Source: Arthrobacter sp. ISL-95
GTDB lineage: Bacteria; Actinomycetota; Actinomycetes; Actinomycetales; Micrococcaceae
DNA length: 64,000 bases
Assembly (NCBI RefSeq): GCF_018613695.1
Contig: NZ_JAGGPR010000011.1
Coordinates: 124,001-188,000, forward strand
Direction of reading: 5' to 3'
The notes beneath the pieces are model-generated. The model was given only the letters and a program-made list of their open reading frames with translations. It ran no database searches and was not told where the DNA came from. The position numbers were made by a program, and so were the translations under genes. Shown here one piece after another: positions 36,714 through 47,482 of this stretch. The first letter of the stretch is position 1. Every line of letters begins with the position of its first letter.

Positions 36714-37880
36714 GTGACCAGCCCGTCAACACCGCATCACGCACAAAGCAAAAAACGTGACGGCATCCCACTAGGGAGCATCGCCGGCATTCCGGTCTAT
36801 TTGGCTTACTCGTGGTTCATTATCGCTGCTTTCACGGTCATCGTTTACGGCCCGGCGCTGCTGGTTCGGACGCCCGAACTGGGCATCGGAGCGTACTTCG
36901 TGGCATTGGGATACGCCTTGCTCCTTGCCGTGTCCGTGCTGGTCCATGAATTGGCGCATGCGCTTAGCGCAAAGGCCTTCAACTGGCCGTCGGAGAAAAT
37001 TGTGCTCAACCTTTGGGGCGGCCACACGCAATTTGAGAGCTTCACCGCTTCACCGGGTCGTTCAGTAGTGGTCGCCCTGGCCGGACCTGCCTCCAACTTT
37101 GTTTTGGCGGCCGGGATGTGGGCCGTGATTTCAACCGGTGTTCTGAGCGGCGTCCCTGACACCCTCGCGAACATCCTGATGTGGGCCAACCTCTTGATCG
37201 GGTTGTTCAACATCCTTCCCGGATTGCCCTTGGATGGGGGCCGTCTGGTGGAGTCCGCAGTGTGGAAAGCCACGGGTAGCCAGGACAAAGGCACCATAGC
37301 CGCTGGCTGGTCCGGTCGCGCTATTGTCGCCGCATTGGTCATCTGGTTCATTGGACTGCCGCTCATCAAAGGCACACCCCTGGACATCAGCCTCATACTC
37401 ATCACCGTCCTCGTCTGCGGTTTCCTCTGGATGGGCGCCTCAAGCTCCATCCACCACGCGAAGCTCCGCAGCCGTCTTTACCTGGTCAGTGCCGCCGGCC
37501 TGGCCGAACCCGCAGTCGGCGTGCCGAACTCGGCCACGGTGGCAGATGTCCTAAACATTTCACCGGCCGGAAGTCCCGCCGTCGTCATTTGTGGCCCGGA
37601 CGGCAAACCCCAGGGAGTGGTGGATTTCGGCGCGACGCTCGCTGTGCCGGCTGCATCTGCGACGACGACCCCCGTCACCGCAGTGGCGCACGCACTCGCG
37701 GCCGGGGCCTACGTCCCTGAATGGTCCAAAGGACAGGAATTGATCCAGTATTTGGCTCGCCTGGACGGCGGCGAATACGCTGTGGTTGACCACAACGGAA
37801 TCGTCACCGGGCTGCTTCGGCAGCAAGCAGTAGTGACTGCCATAACAGGCAAGGAAGCACGCAGGAGCGGGCGCGCCTGA
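36714..37880 (+). CDS. Site-2 protease (M50) with C-terminal CBS-like region
   Basis: A 388-residue membrane zinc protease. The HExxH motif is His78-Glu79-x2-His82 (VHELAHALSAK), and NILPGLPLDGGR supplies the third metal ligand. Six membrane segments span about 22-240; the remaining 130 residues form a degenerate CBS pair (SPAVVICGPDGKPQGVV, YAVVDHNGIVTGLL). This architecture matches Rip3-like (M. tuberculosis Rv2625c) proteins, which cleave membrane-bound regulators. GTG at 36714 follows the HAD stop with no gap, so the two are coupled. The substrate is unknown. Confidence 0.85.
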   Translation: MTSPSTPHHAQSKKRDGIPLGSIAGIPVYLAYSWFIIAAFTVIVYGPALLVRTPELGIGAYFVALGYALLLAVSVLVHELAHALSAKAFNWPSEKIVLNLWGGHTQFESFTASPGRSVVVALAGPASNFVLAAGMWAVISTGVLSGVPDTLANILMWANLLIGLFNILPGLPLDGGRLVESAVWKATGSQDKGTIAAGWSGRAIVAALVIWFIGLPLIKGTPLDISLILITVLVCGFLWMGASSSIHHAKLRSRLYLVSAAGLAEPAVGVPNSATVADVLNISPAGSPAVVICGPDGKPQGVVDFGATLAVPAASATTTPVTAVAHALAAGAYVPEWSKGQELIQYLARLDGGEYAVVDHNGIVTGLLRQQAVVTAITGKEARRSGRA

Positions 37881-37996
37881 CTGCGTTGCCGGTAGAGTTA
37901 CATGCCGGCGGTTATACAAAAGAACCCATTGATTTTTTGGCGCCCGCCAGCCGGTCACACACCGCGGCCCAGCCGTACAGGAGCGAGGAACACCAC

Positions 37997-39061
37997 ATGA
38001 GCAGCGAAACCGCCGCCCCCGCAGCAAGCACAGGCACTGACGAGCCAGCCATCGGCCCGGCCGCACAGCCGACGGGCGCTGCGCGACGCCGCGGGCCTTT
38101 TCGTGTGGGCGAGCGGGTGCAGCTCACGGACGAGCGCGGGCGGATGAACACCATCACTCTGGAAGTGGGCGGCGCTTTCCATACTCATCGCGGTTTCCTG
38201 AACCATGATGAGATCATCGGCAAGGTGGATGGCTCCGTGGTCAGCAACAACGTCGGCCAGCAGTACCAGACGTTGCGCCCGTTGCTCTCTGACTTCGTGC
38301 TGTCCATGCCCCGCGGCGCGGCAGTGGTTTATCCCAAGGACGCCGGCCAGATTGTCACCATGGCGGATATCTTCCCGGGCGCACGGGTTGTGGAAGCCGG
38401 AGTGGGCTCCGGCGCCCTCTCCATCTCCCTCCTGCGTGCAGTAGGCGACGGCGGTTACCTCCACTCGTTTGAGCGTCGCGAAGAATTCGCGGACATCGCC
38501 CGCGGAAATGTTGAGACTATCTTTGGCGGCCCCCATCCCGCATGGCAGATCTCCCTGGGCGACTTTCAGGAAGAAGTTGTCAAAGCCGAAGCCCCTGGCT
38601 CGGTGGACCGGGTGGTCCTGGACATGCTCGCTCCGTGGGAGTGCTTGGACGCTGTGGCCACTGTCCTGGCTCCCGGCGGAGTCTGGATCAACTACGTAGC
38701 CACCGTCACCCAGTTGTCCCGGACTGCTGAAGCAATCCGCGCTGACGGCCGCTTCACCGAGCCCGATGCCTGGGAATCGATGGTTCGCGGCTGGCACCTG
38801 GAAGGCCTGGCCGTCCGGCCGGACCACCGCATGGTGGCCCACACGGGTTTCCTTCTTGTCACGCGCCGCTTGGCTGACGGTGTCACCGGAATTTCCGTGA
38901 AGCGCCGCCCCTCCAAGACTGAATTCAGCGAAGAGGACCTCAACGCCTGGACCCCTGCAGCAGTGGGGGAGCGCGCCGTCTCTGACAAGAAACTGCGACG
39001 CGCAGCGCGTGACGCAATTGCCGGGACCAACGTTCAGGATGATCCCTCAGTCACAAACTGA
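37997..39061 (+). CDS. trmI: tRNA (adenine-58-N1)-methyltransferase
   Basis: A 354-residue homotetrameric SAM enzyme that methylates A58 in the T loop of tRNA. After a 30-residue Ala/Pro-rich tail comes the family N-domain (GPFRVGERVQLTDERGR), then SAM motif I VVEAGVGSGALSISL and the catalytic-region VVLDMLAPWECL. The ATG at 37997 has GAGCGAGGAA upstream; the open frame from 37886 lacks a site. It lies directly before the proteasome ATPase gene, as Rv2118c lies near mpa in M. tuberculosis. Confidence 0.93.
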   Translation: MSSETAAPAASTGTDEPAIGPAAQPTGAARRRGPFRVGERVQLTDERGRMNTITLEVGGAFHTHRGFLNHDEIIGKVDGSVVSNNVGQQYQTLRPLLSDFVLSMPRGAAVVYPKDAGQIVTMADIFPGARVVEAGVGSGALSISLLRAVGDGGYLHSFERREEFADIARGNVETIFGGPHPAWQISLGDFQEEVVKAEAPGSVDRVVLDMLAPWECLDAVATVLAPGGVWINYVATVTQLSRTAEAIRADGRFTEPDAWESMVRGWHLEGLAVRPDHRMVAHTGFLLVTRRLADGVTGISVKRRPSKTEFSEEDLNAWTPAAVGERAVSDKKLRRAARDAIAGTNVQDDPSVTN

Positions 39062-39158
39062 CAAAGGTCACAATAGGGTTCGCATTCCGAATGTCACCCA
39101 GCACCCTGAGCTTTTCGGGACTAAGGTCTTGTTAAGCGCAGGAAGGGGCTGATGAATC

Positions 39159-40967
39159 GTGGATACGTCAAACAACGACCTTGGACGGCCGACGCCGGAA
39201 GATGCAAACGGCGAAGCGGAGAATACGGCAGGCCGGAGGATCGGCGCGGTTCAACCGCCGGAGACGTCGAGTGAACTGACTGTTGCCGAACGGCAGATCA
39301 ATATCCTTCGGGACAAGCTTCGCCACATCGACCGCCAGTTGGCAGCCGCTACCCAGAACAACAGCAAACTTGTCAGCATGCTGGAAACGGCGAAGGCTGA
39401 GATCCTTCGTTTGAAGGGGGCCCTGGAACAAGAGGGCCAGCCCCCGTACAGCTTTGGCACCGTGGTGCAGATCAACCCACGGAAGCAGCCCGCCGCCGGC
39501 AGTTCAGGGCAGGCTGCTACTGAAGAGTCCGTGGACATCTTCAACGCTGGGCGCAAGATGCGTGTTGGCGTCAGCCCGCTCGTAAACCTGAACCAGCTTG
39601 CCGTCGGGCAGGAAGTCCTGCTCAACGAGGCACTGCTGGTAGTGGCCGGCCTCGGCTACGAACGCGCGGGCGAACTGGTCACCCTCAAGGAAATGCTGGG
39701 CAAGGACCGCGCTCTGGTGGTTGGCCGTGCCGATGAAGAGCGTGTGGTCCGGTTGTCCGGGGCGCTCCAAAGCGTTCACCTGAAAGTGGGCGACGCTTTG
39801 TCGCTCGATTCACGGACGGGCTACGCGCTGGAGAAGGTCCCGCGCGCCGAGGTGGAGAACCTTGTCCTCGAAGAAGTCCCGGACATCACCTACCAGGACA
39901 TTGGTGGCCTGGGCCCGCAGATCGAACAGATCCGTGACGCCGTGGAGTTGCCGTTCCTCCATCCGGACCTCTACCGCGAGCACGGACTGAAGGCACCAAA
40001 AGGCATCCTGCTCTACGGTCCGCCAGGGTGCGGCAAGACCCTCATTGCCAAAGCAGTGGCGAATTCCCTTGCTGCCCGGGCAGCAGAACGGGCCGGCAAT
40101 ACCGATCTCAAGAGCTACTTCCTGAATATCAAAGGTCCGGAGCTCTTGGACAAGTATGTGGGCGAGACAGAGCGGCACATCCGGCTGATTTTCTCCCGCG
40201 CCCGCGAAAAGGCTTCAGACGGGAGCCCCGTGGTGGTCTTCTTTGATGAAATGGACTCGTTGTTCCGCACCCGCGGTACCGGCGTTTCTTCCGACGTCGA
40301 AACCACCATCGTGCCTCAGCTGCTCAGTGAGATCGACGGCGTGGAGCGCCTGGACAACGTGATCGTCATTGGCGCCTCCAACCGTGAGGACATGATCGAT
40401 CCCGCAATCCTCCGTCCCGGTCGCCTCGACGTGAAGGTCAAGATCCAACGGCCCGACGCCGAAGCTGCAGCCGACATCTTCGCCAAGTACATCACCACTG
40501 ACCTGCCCTTCCACCCCCAGGATTTGGCCGAGTACGGCGGCGATGTACAGGCCACTGTGGATGCCATGGTCCAGCGCACGGTGGAGGCCATGTACTCCAC
40601 GGAGAAGTCCAATGAGTACCTTGAGGTCACCTATGCCAATGGCGATACAGAGATGCTCTACTTCAAGGACTTCAACTCCGGCGCCGTCGTCCAGAACGTG
40701 GTGGATCGCGCGAAGAAGTACGCCATCAAGGATTTGCTGACCAGCCACCAGAAGGGTCTTCGGATCGATCACCTGCTCCGGGCCGTTGTGGATGAATTCC
40801 GTGAGCACGAGGACATGCCCAACACCACCAACCCGGATGACTGGGCAAGGATTTCGGGCAAGAAGGGCGAAAGGATCACCTACATCAGGACCATCGTTCA
40901 GGGCAAGGCAGGGCAGGAGCCTGGCAAGTCCATCGAAACCACCGCCAACACGGGTCAGTACCTGTGA
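39159..40967 (+). CDS. arc: Proteasome-associated AAA ATPase (ARC/Mpa)
   Basis: A 602-residue ring ATPase that binds pupylated proteins, unfolds them and feeds them to the 20S proteasome. Residues about 40-92 form the coiled coil that captures Pup; 95-235 hold the two OB folds. The AAA domain has Walker A GPPGCGKT (287-294) and Walker [11 protein letters not shown] (DE at 363-364). The C-terminal tail ends in Gln-Tyr-Leu, the motif that docks into the proteasome. GTG at 39159 follows GGAAGGGG. Its end overlaps the dop start (GTGA). Confidence 0.97.
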   Translation: MDTSNNDLGRPTPEDANGEAENTAGRRIGAVQPPETSSELTVAERQINILRDKLRHIDRQLAAATQNNSKLVSMLETAKAEILRLKGALEQEGQPPYSFGTVVQINPRKQPAAGSSGQAATEESVDIFNAGRKMRVGVSPLVNLNQLAVGQEVLLNEALLVVAGLGYERAGELVTLKEMLGKDRALVVGRADEERVVRLSGALQSVHLKVGDALSLDSRTGYALEKVPRAEVENLVLEEVPDITYQDIGGLGPQIEQIRDAVELPFLHPDLYREHGLKAPKGILLYGPPGCGKTLIAKAVANSLAARAAERAGNTDLKSYFLNIKGPELLDKYVGETERHIRLIFSRAREKASDGSPVVVFFDEMDSLFRTRGTGVSSDVETTIVPQLLSEIDGVERLDNVIVIGASNREDMIDPAILRPGRLDVKVKIQRPDAEAAADIFAKYITTDLPFHPQDLAEYGGDVQATVDAMVQRTVEAMYSTEKSNEYLEVTYANGDTEMLYFKDFNSGAVVQNVVDRAKKYAIKDLLTSHQKGLRIDHLLRAVVDEFREHEDMPNTTNPDDWARISGKKGERITYIRTIVQGKAGQEPGKSIETTANTGQYL

Positions 40968-42637
40968 CAGTAAGGTCCGAGGGTTCACCCGCCGAGAAGC
41001 TTCCCGCAGGCGGCGCCATGCGCGTCATGGGCTCGGAAACTGAATATGGGATCCACGCGCCGTCAGCTCCGGGTGCCAATGCCACCATGATGTCCGCCCG
41101 GATCATTCAGGCGTATGCCACCGTCACCCGGCAACGGGCGGCCGGTGGGGCGGAGACGCGGTGGGACTACACGGATGAGGAACCGCTGCACGATGCCCGC
41201 GGCTGGACCGTGAACAGGGCTGCCGCGGATCCAAGCCAACTCACGGACCAACCGCCGGTGCTCGACGCCGAAGCGGTCGCCTTGGCCTATGGCCGTCAGG
41301 AATTGGAACTGGACGGAGCTGACGAGTCCGGATCCCTGCTGATGAACATGGTCCTGGGCAATGGTGCACGCCTGTACGTGGACCATGCGCACCCTGAGTA
41401 CTCCAGCCCGGAGGTCACCAACCCGCGCGATGCTGTGGCCTGGGACGCCGCCGGTGATCTGGTGGCCTTGTCCACCGTCCGGAAAGTTGCGGCCGATGCC
41501 TCGCTTCCGGCGATCAACCTCTACAAGAACAACACTGACAACAAGTCTGTGTCCTATGGCTCGCATGAGAACTACCTCATGCCACGCTCTGTGCCCTTCG
41601 GGGACATCATCCGTGGCCTCACGCCGTTCTTCGTGACCCGCCAAGTGATGTGTGGTGCGGGCCGGGTGGGGCTGGGGCAGGACAGCTCAACGCCCGGATA
41701 CCAGATAAGCCAGCGGGCGGACTTCTTCGAAGCAGAGGTTGGGCTGGAGACAACCATCCGCCGCCCCATCATCAATACAAGGGACGAGCCACACGCCACA
41801 GCGGACAAGTACCGCCGCCTGCACGTGATTATTGGGGACGCCAACCTCAGCCAGGCTTCGAACTTCCTGAAGTTCGGAACCACTGCCATGGTCCTTAGCC
41901 TCATCGAGGCGGGGCAGGCTCCCAAAATCGAGGTCCATGAACCCGTCCAGGCGCTCCAAGCCGTCAGCCATGACACCACGCTGACCACAACCGTCAGGCT
42001 CCTCGACGGAAGACGAGTGACAGCACTCGATCTGCAGTGGATGTATTTCGAGGCAGCCGCCAAGCTGGCCCAGGAGACAGGGGTGGCAGATTCAGTCACC
42101 GGAGATGGCCACACGCACCAGGTGCTGTCTCACTGGGAGTCCACGCTGGCAACTCTGGGGACCGATCCTGATGCCGCCGCCTCATCGGTTGAGTGGGTGG
42201 CCAAGAAGTCACTGCTTGAGGGCTACCGAAACCGCGATGGCCTGGCTTGGGACGACGCCCGTCTCGGCTTGGTGGATCTTCAATGGTCAGATATCCGACC
42301 TGAGAAGGGCCTCTACTACAGAATGCTCTCCAGGGACCGGATGATGCGCATGGTGGACGACGCCGACATCACCCGGGCGGTGACCGAACCGCCGTCGGAC
42401 ACCCGGGCTTACTTCCGGGGGCGATGCGTTTCCAAATTCGGCAAGGACGTTGTGGGCGCCAGTTGGGATTCGGTAATTTTCGATGTTCCGGGGCTGGGAA
42501 AACTGCAACGGGTGCCTACGCGGGAGCCCTTGAGGGGAACCCGGGCTTTGACCGGCGCCCTCTTTGACCGCCACCCGGATGCTGCTTCATTCCTGGCCGA
42601 ATTGTTGGGCCAGGCGCCGCCACCGGCCCGGAGTTGA
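40964..42637 (+). CDS. dop: Pup deamidase/depupylase
   Basis: A 557-residue carboxylate-amine ligase-fold enzyme that converts the C-terminal Gln of Pup to Glu and also removes Pup from substrates. [13 protein letters not shown] contains the metal-binding Glu residues; [21 protein letters not shown] and [12 protein letters not shown] are shared with PafA. The Dop-specific insertion (residues about 45-90) is present, which explains the greater length than PafA. Since Pup here ends in Gln, Dop is needed before conjugation. GTG overlaps the arc stop. Confidence 0.96.
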   Translation: MTVRSEGSPAEKLPAGGAMRVMGSETEYGIHAPSAPGANATMMSARIIQAYATVTRQRAAGGAETRWDYTDEEPLHDARGWTVNRAAADPSQLTDQPPVLDAEAVALAYGRQELELDGADESGSLLMNMVLGNGARLYVDHAHPEYSSPEVTNPRDAVAWDAAGDLVALSTVRKVAADASLPAINLYKNNTDNKSVSYGSHENYLMPRSVPFGDIIRGLTPFFVTRQVMCGAGRVGLGQDSSTPGYQISQRADFFEAEVGLETTIRRPIINTRDEPHATADKYRRLHVIIGDANLSQASNFLKFGTTAMVLSLIEAGQAPKIEVHEPVQALQAVSHDTTLTTTVRLLDGRRVTALDLQWMYFEAAAKLAQETGVADSVTGDGHTHQVLSHWESTLATLGTDPDAAASSVEWVAKKSLLEGYRNRDGLAWDDARLGLVDLQWSDIRPEKGLYYRMLSRDRMMRMVDDADITRAVTEPPSDTRAYFRGRCVSKFGKDVVGASWDSVIFDVPGLGKLQRVPTREPLRGTRALTGALFDRHPDAASFLAELLGQAPPPARS

Positions 42638-42715
42638 GGGTACCCGCCACAGGATTATTCGTCGCCTGGCAAAGCCGTCCGCAGGGCCGGTCAGCGTGGC
42701 AATATGGCAGTAGGA

Positions 42716-42736
42716 AGTCTCCGTCTTCAGGAGACT
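42716..42736 (+). repeat. Hairpin in the pup leader
   Basis: AGTCTCC (42716-42722) pairs with GGAGACT (42730-42736) around a 7-base loop, 20 bases before the pup ATG and just before its GTAGGGAGAAAG ribosome site. It could affect stability or translation of the short, abundant pup mRNA. There is no T run, so it is not a terminator. Confidence 0.45.
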
Positions 42737-42756
42737 GATAGTAGGGAGAAAGAAAA

Positions 42757-42960
42757 ATGGCAGCACAGGAGCAGCAACAACCGCAGTCACGGGAAACCGA
42801 GACCGAAGTGGACGTACCAGAGGCGCCGCCGGCAGCACCGGAGGCACAGGCCTCGGAGTCGACGCAAGGCGTGGATGACCTCCTTGACGAAATCGACGGC
42901 GTTCTTGAATCCAACGCTGAAGAGTTCGTCAGGGCGTTTGTCCAAAAGGGCGGCCAGTAG
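42757..42960 (+). CDS. pup: Prokaryotic ubiquitin-like protein Pup
   Basis: A 67-residue, largely disordered protein conjugated to lysines of target proteins. The C-terminus ends in GGQ; the Gln is deamidated by Dop and joined by PafA. The ARC-binding helix region is [23 protein letters not shown] (about 39-61). The N-terminal third is rich in Gln, Glu, Pro and Ala. ATG follows GGGAG. It sits between dop and prcB as in other Actinobacteria. Confidence 0.97.
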   Translation: MAAQEQQQPQSRETETEVDVPEAPPAAPEAQASESTQGVDDLLDEIDGVLESNAEEFVRAFVQKGGQ

Positions 42961-43039
42961 GCGGACCTGCCAGAGGATGTACTGCCCGGCCGGCGTGAGG
43001 CCGCCGGGCATCGGAATGCAGAGTCGAAGGAGTGCAGCA

Positions 43040-43849
43040 ATGCAGGACCCATCAACCGGCCCCCTGGCCACCCAGGCAACGTCTTCTTTCACGGAGCATC
43101 TTCAACGCTCGCGTCCCGAACTCCTTCCCTTCAATCAGTCGTTACCCGCCGGCGTGGTGCCGCCGTCCCCACACGCCACCACGATCGTTGCATTGACGTA
43201 CGCCGGTGGAGTCCTGATGGCGGGGGATCGCCGCGCCACCATGGGCAACATCATCGCCAGCCGGCACATAGAGAAAGTGTTTCCGGCGGACGAGTACTCA
43301 GTCCTCGGCATCGCTGGTACCGCCGGTTTGGCGATTGACATCACACGGCTTTTCCAGGTTGAGCTGGAGCACTACGAAAAAATCGAAGGCACGCTCCTCA
43401 GCCTCGTCGGCAAGGCCAACCGTCTGGGCGCCATGATCCGCGGAAACCTGCCCATGGCGATGCAGGGGATGGCTGTCATTCCCTTGTTCGCAGGCTTCGA
43501 CCACGGTTCCGGCGTGGGCCGCTTGTTCTCCTACGACGTCACCGGCGGCCGCTACGAAGAACAGGAGCATCACTCCGTTGGTTCCGGTTCCGTGTTCGCC
43601 CGAGGCGCCCTCAAGAAACTGTGGAAGCCCAACTTGTCAGAAGAAAACGCTGTGGCAGTAGCTGTTGAGGCGCTCTACGATGCCGCCGATGACGACTCCG
43701 CCACCGGCGGCCCTGACCCGGTCCGCCAACTGTGGCCCGTGGTGTATACCGTCGATCGATCCGGCAACCGGCGTGTCCCTGAAAGGGATCTGGCCGCGAT
43801 AGCCGCCGCAATCGTTGAATCGCGGGCTGCCGCCGGACGGGAGGCCTGA
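43040..43849 (+). CDS. prcB: 20S proteasome beta subunit
   Basis: A 269-residue precursor of the catalytic subunit. The propeptide is about 46 residues; cleavage should occur in PHA/TTIVAL to expose Thr47 as the N-terminal nucleophile. Asp and Lys of the active site lie in [15 protein letters not shown] and HIEKVF. The residue before the cleavage point is Ala, where mycobacterial PrcB has Gly. The ATG at 43040 follows GAAGGAG. prcA starts just after its stop. Confidence 0.96.
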   Translation: MQDPSTGPLATQATSSFTEHLQRSRPELLPFNQSLPAGVVPPSPHATTIVALTYAGGVLMAGDRRATMGNIIASRHIEKVFPADEYSVLGIAGTAGLAIDITRLFQVELEHYEKIEGTLLSLVGKANRLGAMIRGNLPMAMQGMAVIPLFAGFDHGSGVGRLFSYDVTGGRYEEQEHHSVGSGSVFARGALKKLWKPNLSEENAVAVAVEALYDAADDDSATGGPDPVRQLWPVVYTVDRSGNRRVPERDLAAIAAAIVESRAAAGREA

Positions 43850-43850
43850 T

Positions 43851-44558
43851 ATGACACAGCAGTTTTACGTCTCTCCCGAGCAGTTGATGAAGGACCGTGC
43901 GGACTTCGCACGGAAAGGCATAGCCCGTGGGCGCTCTGTTGTGGTCATCAGCTGTGCTGATGGCATCGCGTTGATCGCCGAAAACCCCTCACCGTCACTG
44001 CACAAAATCGGTGAAATCTACGACAAAATCGCCTTCGCTGCGGTGGGAAAGTACAACGAGTTTGAAAGCCTCAGGCAAGCAGGTGTCCGCTACGCAGACG
44101 TCCGAGGGTACTCCTATGACCGCGAGGACGTGACTGCCCGCGGCCTGGCAAGTGTTTATGCTCAGAGCCTCGGAGCGGTGTTTACGGCCGAGCAGAAGCC
44201 GTTCGAGGTGGAACTGGCAGTAGCCGAAGTTGGTTTCAGCCAGGAGCAGGACCACCTGTACCGACTGACCTTCGATGGATCAATCGCCGATGAGAACGGA
44301 TTCGTGGTCATGGGCGGGCTCGCCGACCAGATTTCCGACGTCGTCAGCGGGGCTTGGGAGCCGGAGCTCACCTTGGCGGGGGCCATGCAACTGGCATTGC
44401 ACGCTCTGGCCACCAATAAGGAAGTTGACGAACTGCCCGCTACCGCCGTCGAAGCCGCGGTGCTATACCGAGCTTCGGAAAGCAATCGCGGGTCCCGCAG
44501 GGCCTTCCGACGGTTGCTGCCGGAAGACATGACCCTGCTGCTCACAGAGGAGAGCTGA
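43851..44558 (+). CDS. prcA: 20S proteasome alpha subunit
   Basis: A 235-residue non-catalytic subunit forming the outer gate rings. The N-terminal [24 protein letters not shown] is the typical alpha-type segment that gates the pore, followed by [15 protein letters not shown]. No catalytic Thr is expected. The ATG is separated from the prcB stop by one base, and pafA follows by one base, so the three are translated together. Confidence 0.96.
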   Translation: MTQQFYVSPEQLMKDRADFARKGIARGRSVVVISCADGIALIAENPSPSLHKIGEIYDKIAFAAVGKYNEFESLRQAGVRYADVRGYSYDREDVTARGLASVYAQSLGAVFTAEQKPFEVELAVAEVGFSQEQDHLYRLTFDGSIADENGFVVMGGLADQISDVVSGAWEPELTLAGAMQLALHALATNKEVDELPATAVEAAVLYRASESNRGSRRAFRRLLPEDMTLLLTEES

Positions 44559-44559
44559 G

Positions 44560-45924
44560 ATGGATAAGCGAATATTTGGCATCGAAACCGAGTTCGGAAT
44601 TTCCTATTCCAGCCCTGATTCCCGCCCCTTGGCGCCTGAAGAAGTGGCACGTTACCTCTTTCGCAAGGTGGTCAGTTGGGGCCGGTCCTCCAATGTTTTT
44701 CTCACCAACGGTTCACGGCTATACCTCGATGTGGGCTCGCACCCGGAGTATGCCACCGCGGAATGCGACGACCTCGCTCAGCTCATCGCCCATGACAGGG
44801 CCGGGGAACTTATTTTGGACGACCTCGTGGATGAGGCTCAGGCAAGGCTCGCCGCCGAGGGCTTCAACGGCACGGTGTACCTCTTCAAGAACAACACCGA
44901 TTCAGCGGGCAATTCTTACGGCAGCCATGAGAACTACCTCATACCGCGGCGCGGGGAGTTTTCCCGCCTTGCCGAGATACTGATTCCCTTCCTGGTGACG
45001 CGGCAACTGATCGCCGGTGCCGGCAAAGTACTGAAGACCCCGCACGGTGCCACGTTCGCTTTTTCCCAGCGGGCCGACCATATCTGGGAAGGCGTGTCCT
45101 CGGCCACCACCAGGTCCAGGCCCATCATTAACACCCGCGATGAGCCGCATGCGGATGCCGAATTTTACCGCCGCCTGCATGTGATTGTGGGGGACTCCAA
45201 CATGTCCGAAACCTCGGCTTTGCTGAAGGTCGGCACGGTGGACCTTATCCTTCGCATGATTGAGGCGGGCGTCATTATGCGCGACATGCGCATGGAGAAT
45301 CCCATTCGCAGCATTCGCGAAATCTCCCACGACCTCAGCGGCCGCGCCCTGGTCCGCTTGGCCAACGGCCGGCAGCTGACTGCTCTGGATATCCAGCGGG
45401 AATACCTCAACAAGGTCACCGAGTTCGTGGCAGCCAATGGTGCCCACAACGCCCATGTACCGCTCATCCTGGACTTGTGGGAGAGGACTTTGAACGCCAT
45501 CGAGAGCGGCGACACCAGCACCATCGACACCGAAGTGGACTGGGCCATCAAAAAGAAACTCATGGACGGCTACATGCGGCGTCACGACCTCAGTCTCGAC
45601 TCACCGCGCATTGCCCAGCTGGACCTTACTTACCATGACATCTCGCGGCAACGCGGCATCTTTTTCCTGCTCCAAGCCCGCGGTGCAGCACGGAGGCTGG
45701 TCACCGAAACCGACGTCAAAGATGCCGTGGACGCTCCACCCCAGACAACGCGCGCAAAATTGCGGGGAGATTTTGTGCGAAGAGCACAGGAGCTGGGCCG
45801 CGACTACACGGTGGACTGGGTGCACCTGAAACTCAACGACCGCGCGCACCAAACCATCCTCTGCAAGGATCCTTTCCGGAACGTGGACGAGCGGGTGGAT
45901 GCCCTCTTGGACTCCATGGGCTGA
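44560..45924 (+). CDS. pafA: Pup-protein ligase
   Basis: A 454-residue ligase that phosphorylates the C-terminal Glu of Pup and joins it to substrate lysines. It starts [14 protein letters not shown] with the metal-binding Glu9; [21 protein letters not shown] and [31 protein letters not shown] are typical. It is shorter than Dop because it lacks the Dop loop. The Pup conjugation and degradation genes thus form one nearly continuous block from 39.2 to 45.9 kb. Confidence 0.96.
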   Translation: MDKRIFGIETEFGISYSSPDSRPLAPEEVARYLFRKVVSWGRSSNVFLTNGSRLYLDVGSHPEYATAECDDLAQLIAHDRAGELILDDLVDEAQARLAAEGFNGTVYLFKNNTDSAGNSYGSHENYLIPRRGEFSRLAEILIPFLVTRQLIAGAGKVLKTPHGATFAFSQRADHIWEGVSSATTRSRPIINTRDEPHADAEFYRRLHVIVGDSNMSETSALLKVGTVDLILRMIEAGVIMRDMRMENPIRSIREISHDLSGRALVRLANGRQLTALDIQREYLNKVTEFVAANGAHNAHVPLILDLWERTLNAIESGDTSTIDTEVDWAIKKKLMDGYMRRHDLSLDSPRIAQLDLTYHDISRQRGIFFLLQARGAARRLVTETDVKDAVDAPPQTTRAKLRGDFVRRAQELGRDYTVDWVHLKLNDRAHQTILCKDPFRNVDERVDALLDSMG

Positions 45925-46052
45925 AAGGCTTTTAAGCTGGCTCCCAGCTTCACGGGCTACTCTGGATAGTGGTCTCTTCCCGAGATACATCTTGCTTGGA
46001 TGTGCTACGCGCTGTTCCGAGTGTCCCTTTGCCCCGACGAAAGTGTCTTTTT

Positions 46053-46985
46053 GTGCGCCGACTCCTAGCAATTCTCCTCCCCGCCCTGCTGCTCATTACC
46101 GCGTGCGGAGGTGGAGACACACCGGCCGCTGAGCCCACCAGCAAATCAGTAGGTGACGTCTCCAAGCTCGACTCCCTGAAGGTCACGGACAACGGTAATG
46201 ACAAAGCGCCCGGCATTGAATTCTCCAAGCCCCTCGCCGTGACGGGACCCACCGTCAAGGTTGTCAAGGAAGGTGATGGGGAGCCGGTGAAAATGGGTCA
46301 AATCGCCGAACTGGTCTTCATTGCGGTCGATGGCACCGATGGCAAGACACTTGAGGACGGTTACGCCAAGGGACCCCAGGCGATCGAACTCTCCGAGCAG
46401 ATGAAAACCGGCAATGAGTTGATCTTTGACGCCATTATCGGCGCCAAAGTAGGCAGCCATGTGGCCATTGCTGCTCCGGGCAGCTCTTCCGCTTCGGCAC
46501 CTGCTTCCTCCCAACTGGTCGTCTTCAAGATTGCCTCGGCGAAGGACGCACCTGGTCTTCTGAGCAAGGAAGAGACAGATCAGCTGGACAAAGACGGCAA
46601 GCTTCCCAAGGTGACCTTTGACGACAAGGGCGCACCTTCGGTGGAGATTCCCAAGACTGATGCCCCCGCTGGTCTGTCGGTGAAGGTCCTTTCCGAGGGC
46701 ACCGGTGAGGAATTGAAAGACTCTGACACGATCGATGCCAACTACACAGGCTGGCGCTGGGAAGACAGCACCAAGTTCGACTCCAGCTATGACCGCGGCG
46801 AGGCCGCTACCTTCGGCCTGAACCAGGTCATCAAGGGTTGGACTCTCGGACTGACAGGCCAGAAGGTCGGCTCCAAGGTTCTCCTGACGATTCCCACCGA
46901 TCTCGCCTATGGTGCAAGCGCTGCTGCCCAGGGCAAGCCTGCGGGTCCGTTGGTGTTCGTCGTTGAGATCACCGGTAAAAAGTAA
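46053..46985 (+). CDS. FKBP-type peptidyl-prolyl isomerase lipoprotein
   Basis: A 310-residue predicted lipoprotein. RRLLAILLPALLLITAC is a lipoprotein signal with Cys18 as the acylated residue. A first degenerate FKBP-like domain (about 45-165) is followed by a canonical FKBP domain (about 205-310) with FGLNQVIKGWTLGLTGQKVGSKVLLTIP. It acts outside the membrane in protein folding. The start is uncertain: GTG at 46053 gives an ideal signal peptide, whereas a GTG at 45969 with TACTCT 5 bases upstream would add 28 residues. Confidence 0.85.
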   Translation: MRRLLAILLPALLLITACGGGDTPAAEPTSKSVGDVSKLDSLKVTDNGNDKAPGIEFSKPLAVTGPTVKVVKEGDGEPVKMGQIAELVFIAVDGTDGKTLEDGYAKGPQAIELSEQMKTGNELIFDAIIGAKVGSHVAIAAPGSSSASAPASSQLVVFKIASAKDAPGLLSKEETDQLDKDGKLPKVTFDDKGAPSVEIPKTDAPAGLSVKVLSEGTGEELKDSDTIDANYTGWRWEDSTKFDSSYDRGEAATFGLNQVIKGWTLGLTGQKVGSKVLLTIPTDLAYGASAAAQGKPAGPLVFVVEITGKK

Positions 46986-47072
46986 AACCTCACGCGGGTT
47001 CTGGCTAAGCTGGTTCCTGAAAAGTTTTACGTCTTCTCAACCCTTAACGTCCCAAAAACCTAAGGAGCATCC

Positions 47073-47468
47073 ATGTCATTTGGTCAGCGTGACTTTGACC
47101 GCACCAAGCCCGAAATCGACTTCCCGGAAGGCGACGTCCCCTCGGACCTCGTCATCACGGACCTGATTGAGGGCACGGGCCCCGAAGCCAAGGCCGGGGA
47201 CACCGTGTCCACCCACTACGTGGGCGTTGCCTGGTCCACTGGCGAAGAATTCGACGCTTCCTGGGGTCGCGGCGCTCCACTGGACTTCCGTGTAGGCGTC
47301 GGCCAGGTCATTCAGGGCTGGGACCAGGGCCTGCTGGGCATGAAGGTGGGCGGCCGCCGTCGTCTGGAGATCCCCTCGGAGCTCGCCTACGGCTCGCGTG
47401 GCGCTGGTGGAGCAATCAAGCCCAACGAGGCCTTGATCTTCGTCGTAGACCTCGTGGCTGTCCGCTAG
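47073..47468 (+). CDS. FKBP-type peptidyl-prolyl cis-trans isomerase (cytoplasmic)
   Basis: A 131-residue single-domain FKBP without a signal peptide. It has the full FKBP pattern: DTVSTHYVGVAWSTGEEFDASW, GQVIQGWDQGLLGMKVGGRRRLEIP and YGSRGAGGAIKPNEALIFVVDL. It lies 87 bp after the lipoprotein FKBP and has its own ribosome site (AAGGAG). The two genes may share a transcript. A hairpin follows. Confidence 0.92.
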   Translation: MSFGQRDFDRTKPEIDFPEGDVPSDLVITDLIEGTGPEAKAGDTVSTHYVGVAWSTGEEFDASWGRGAPLDFRVGVGQVIQGWDQGLLGMKVGGRRRLEIPSELAYGSRGAGGAIKPNEALIFVVDLVAVR

Positions 47469-47482
47469 GACATTGACCGTTC

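Noticed and set aside
37955..38842. A 295-codon frame on the minus strand
   Set aside because: It is antisense to trmI and has no family motif.
45930..45950. Small hairpin after pafA (AAGCTGG/CCAGCTT-like)
   Set aside because: There is no T tract and the loop is very small, so I did not call a terminator.
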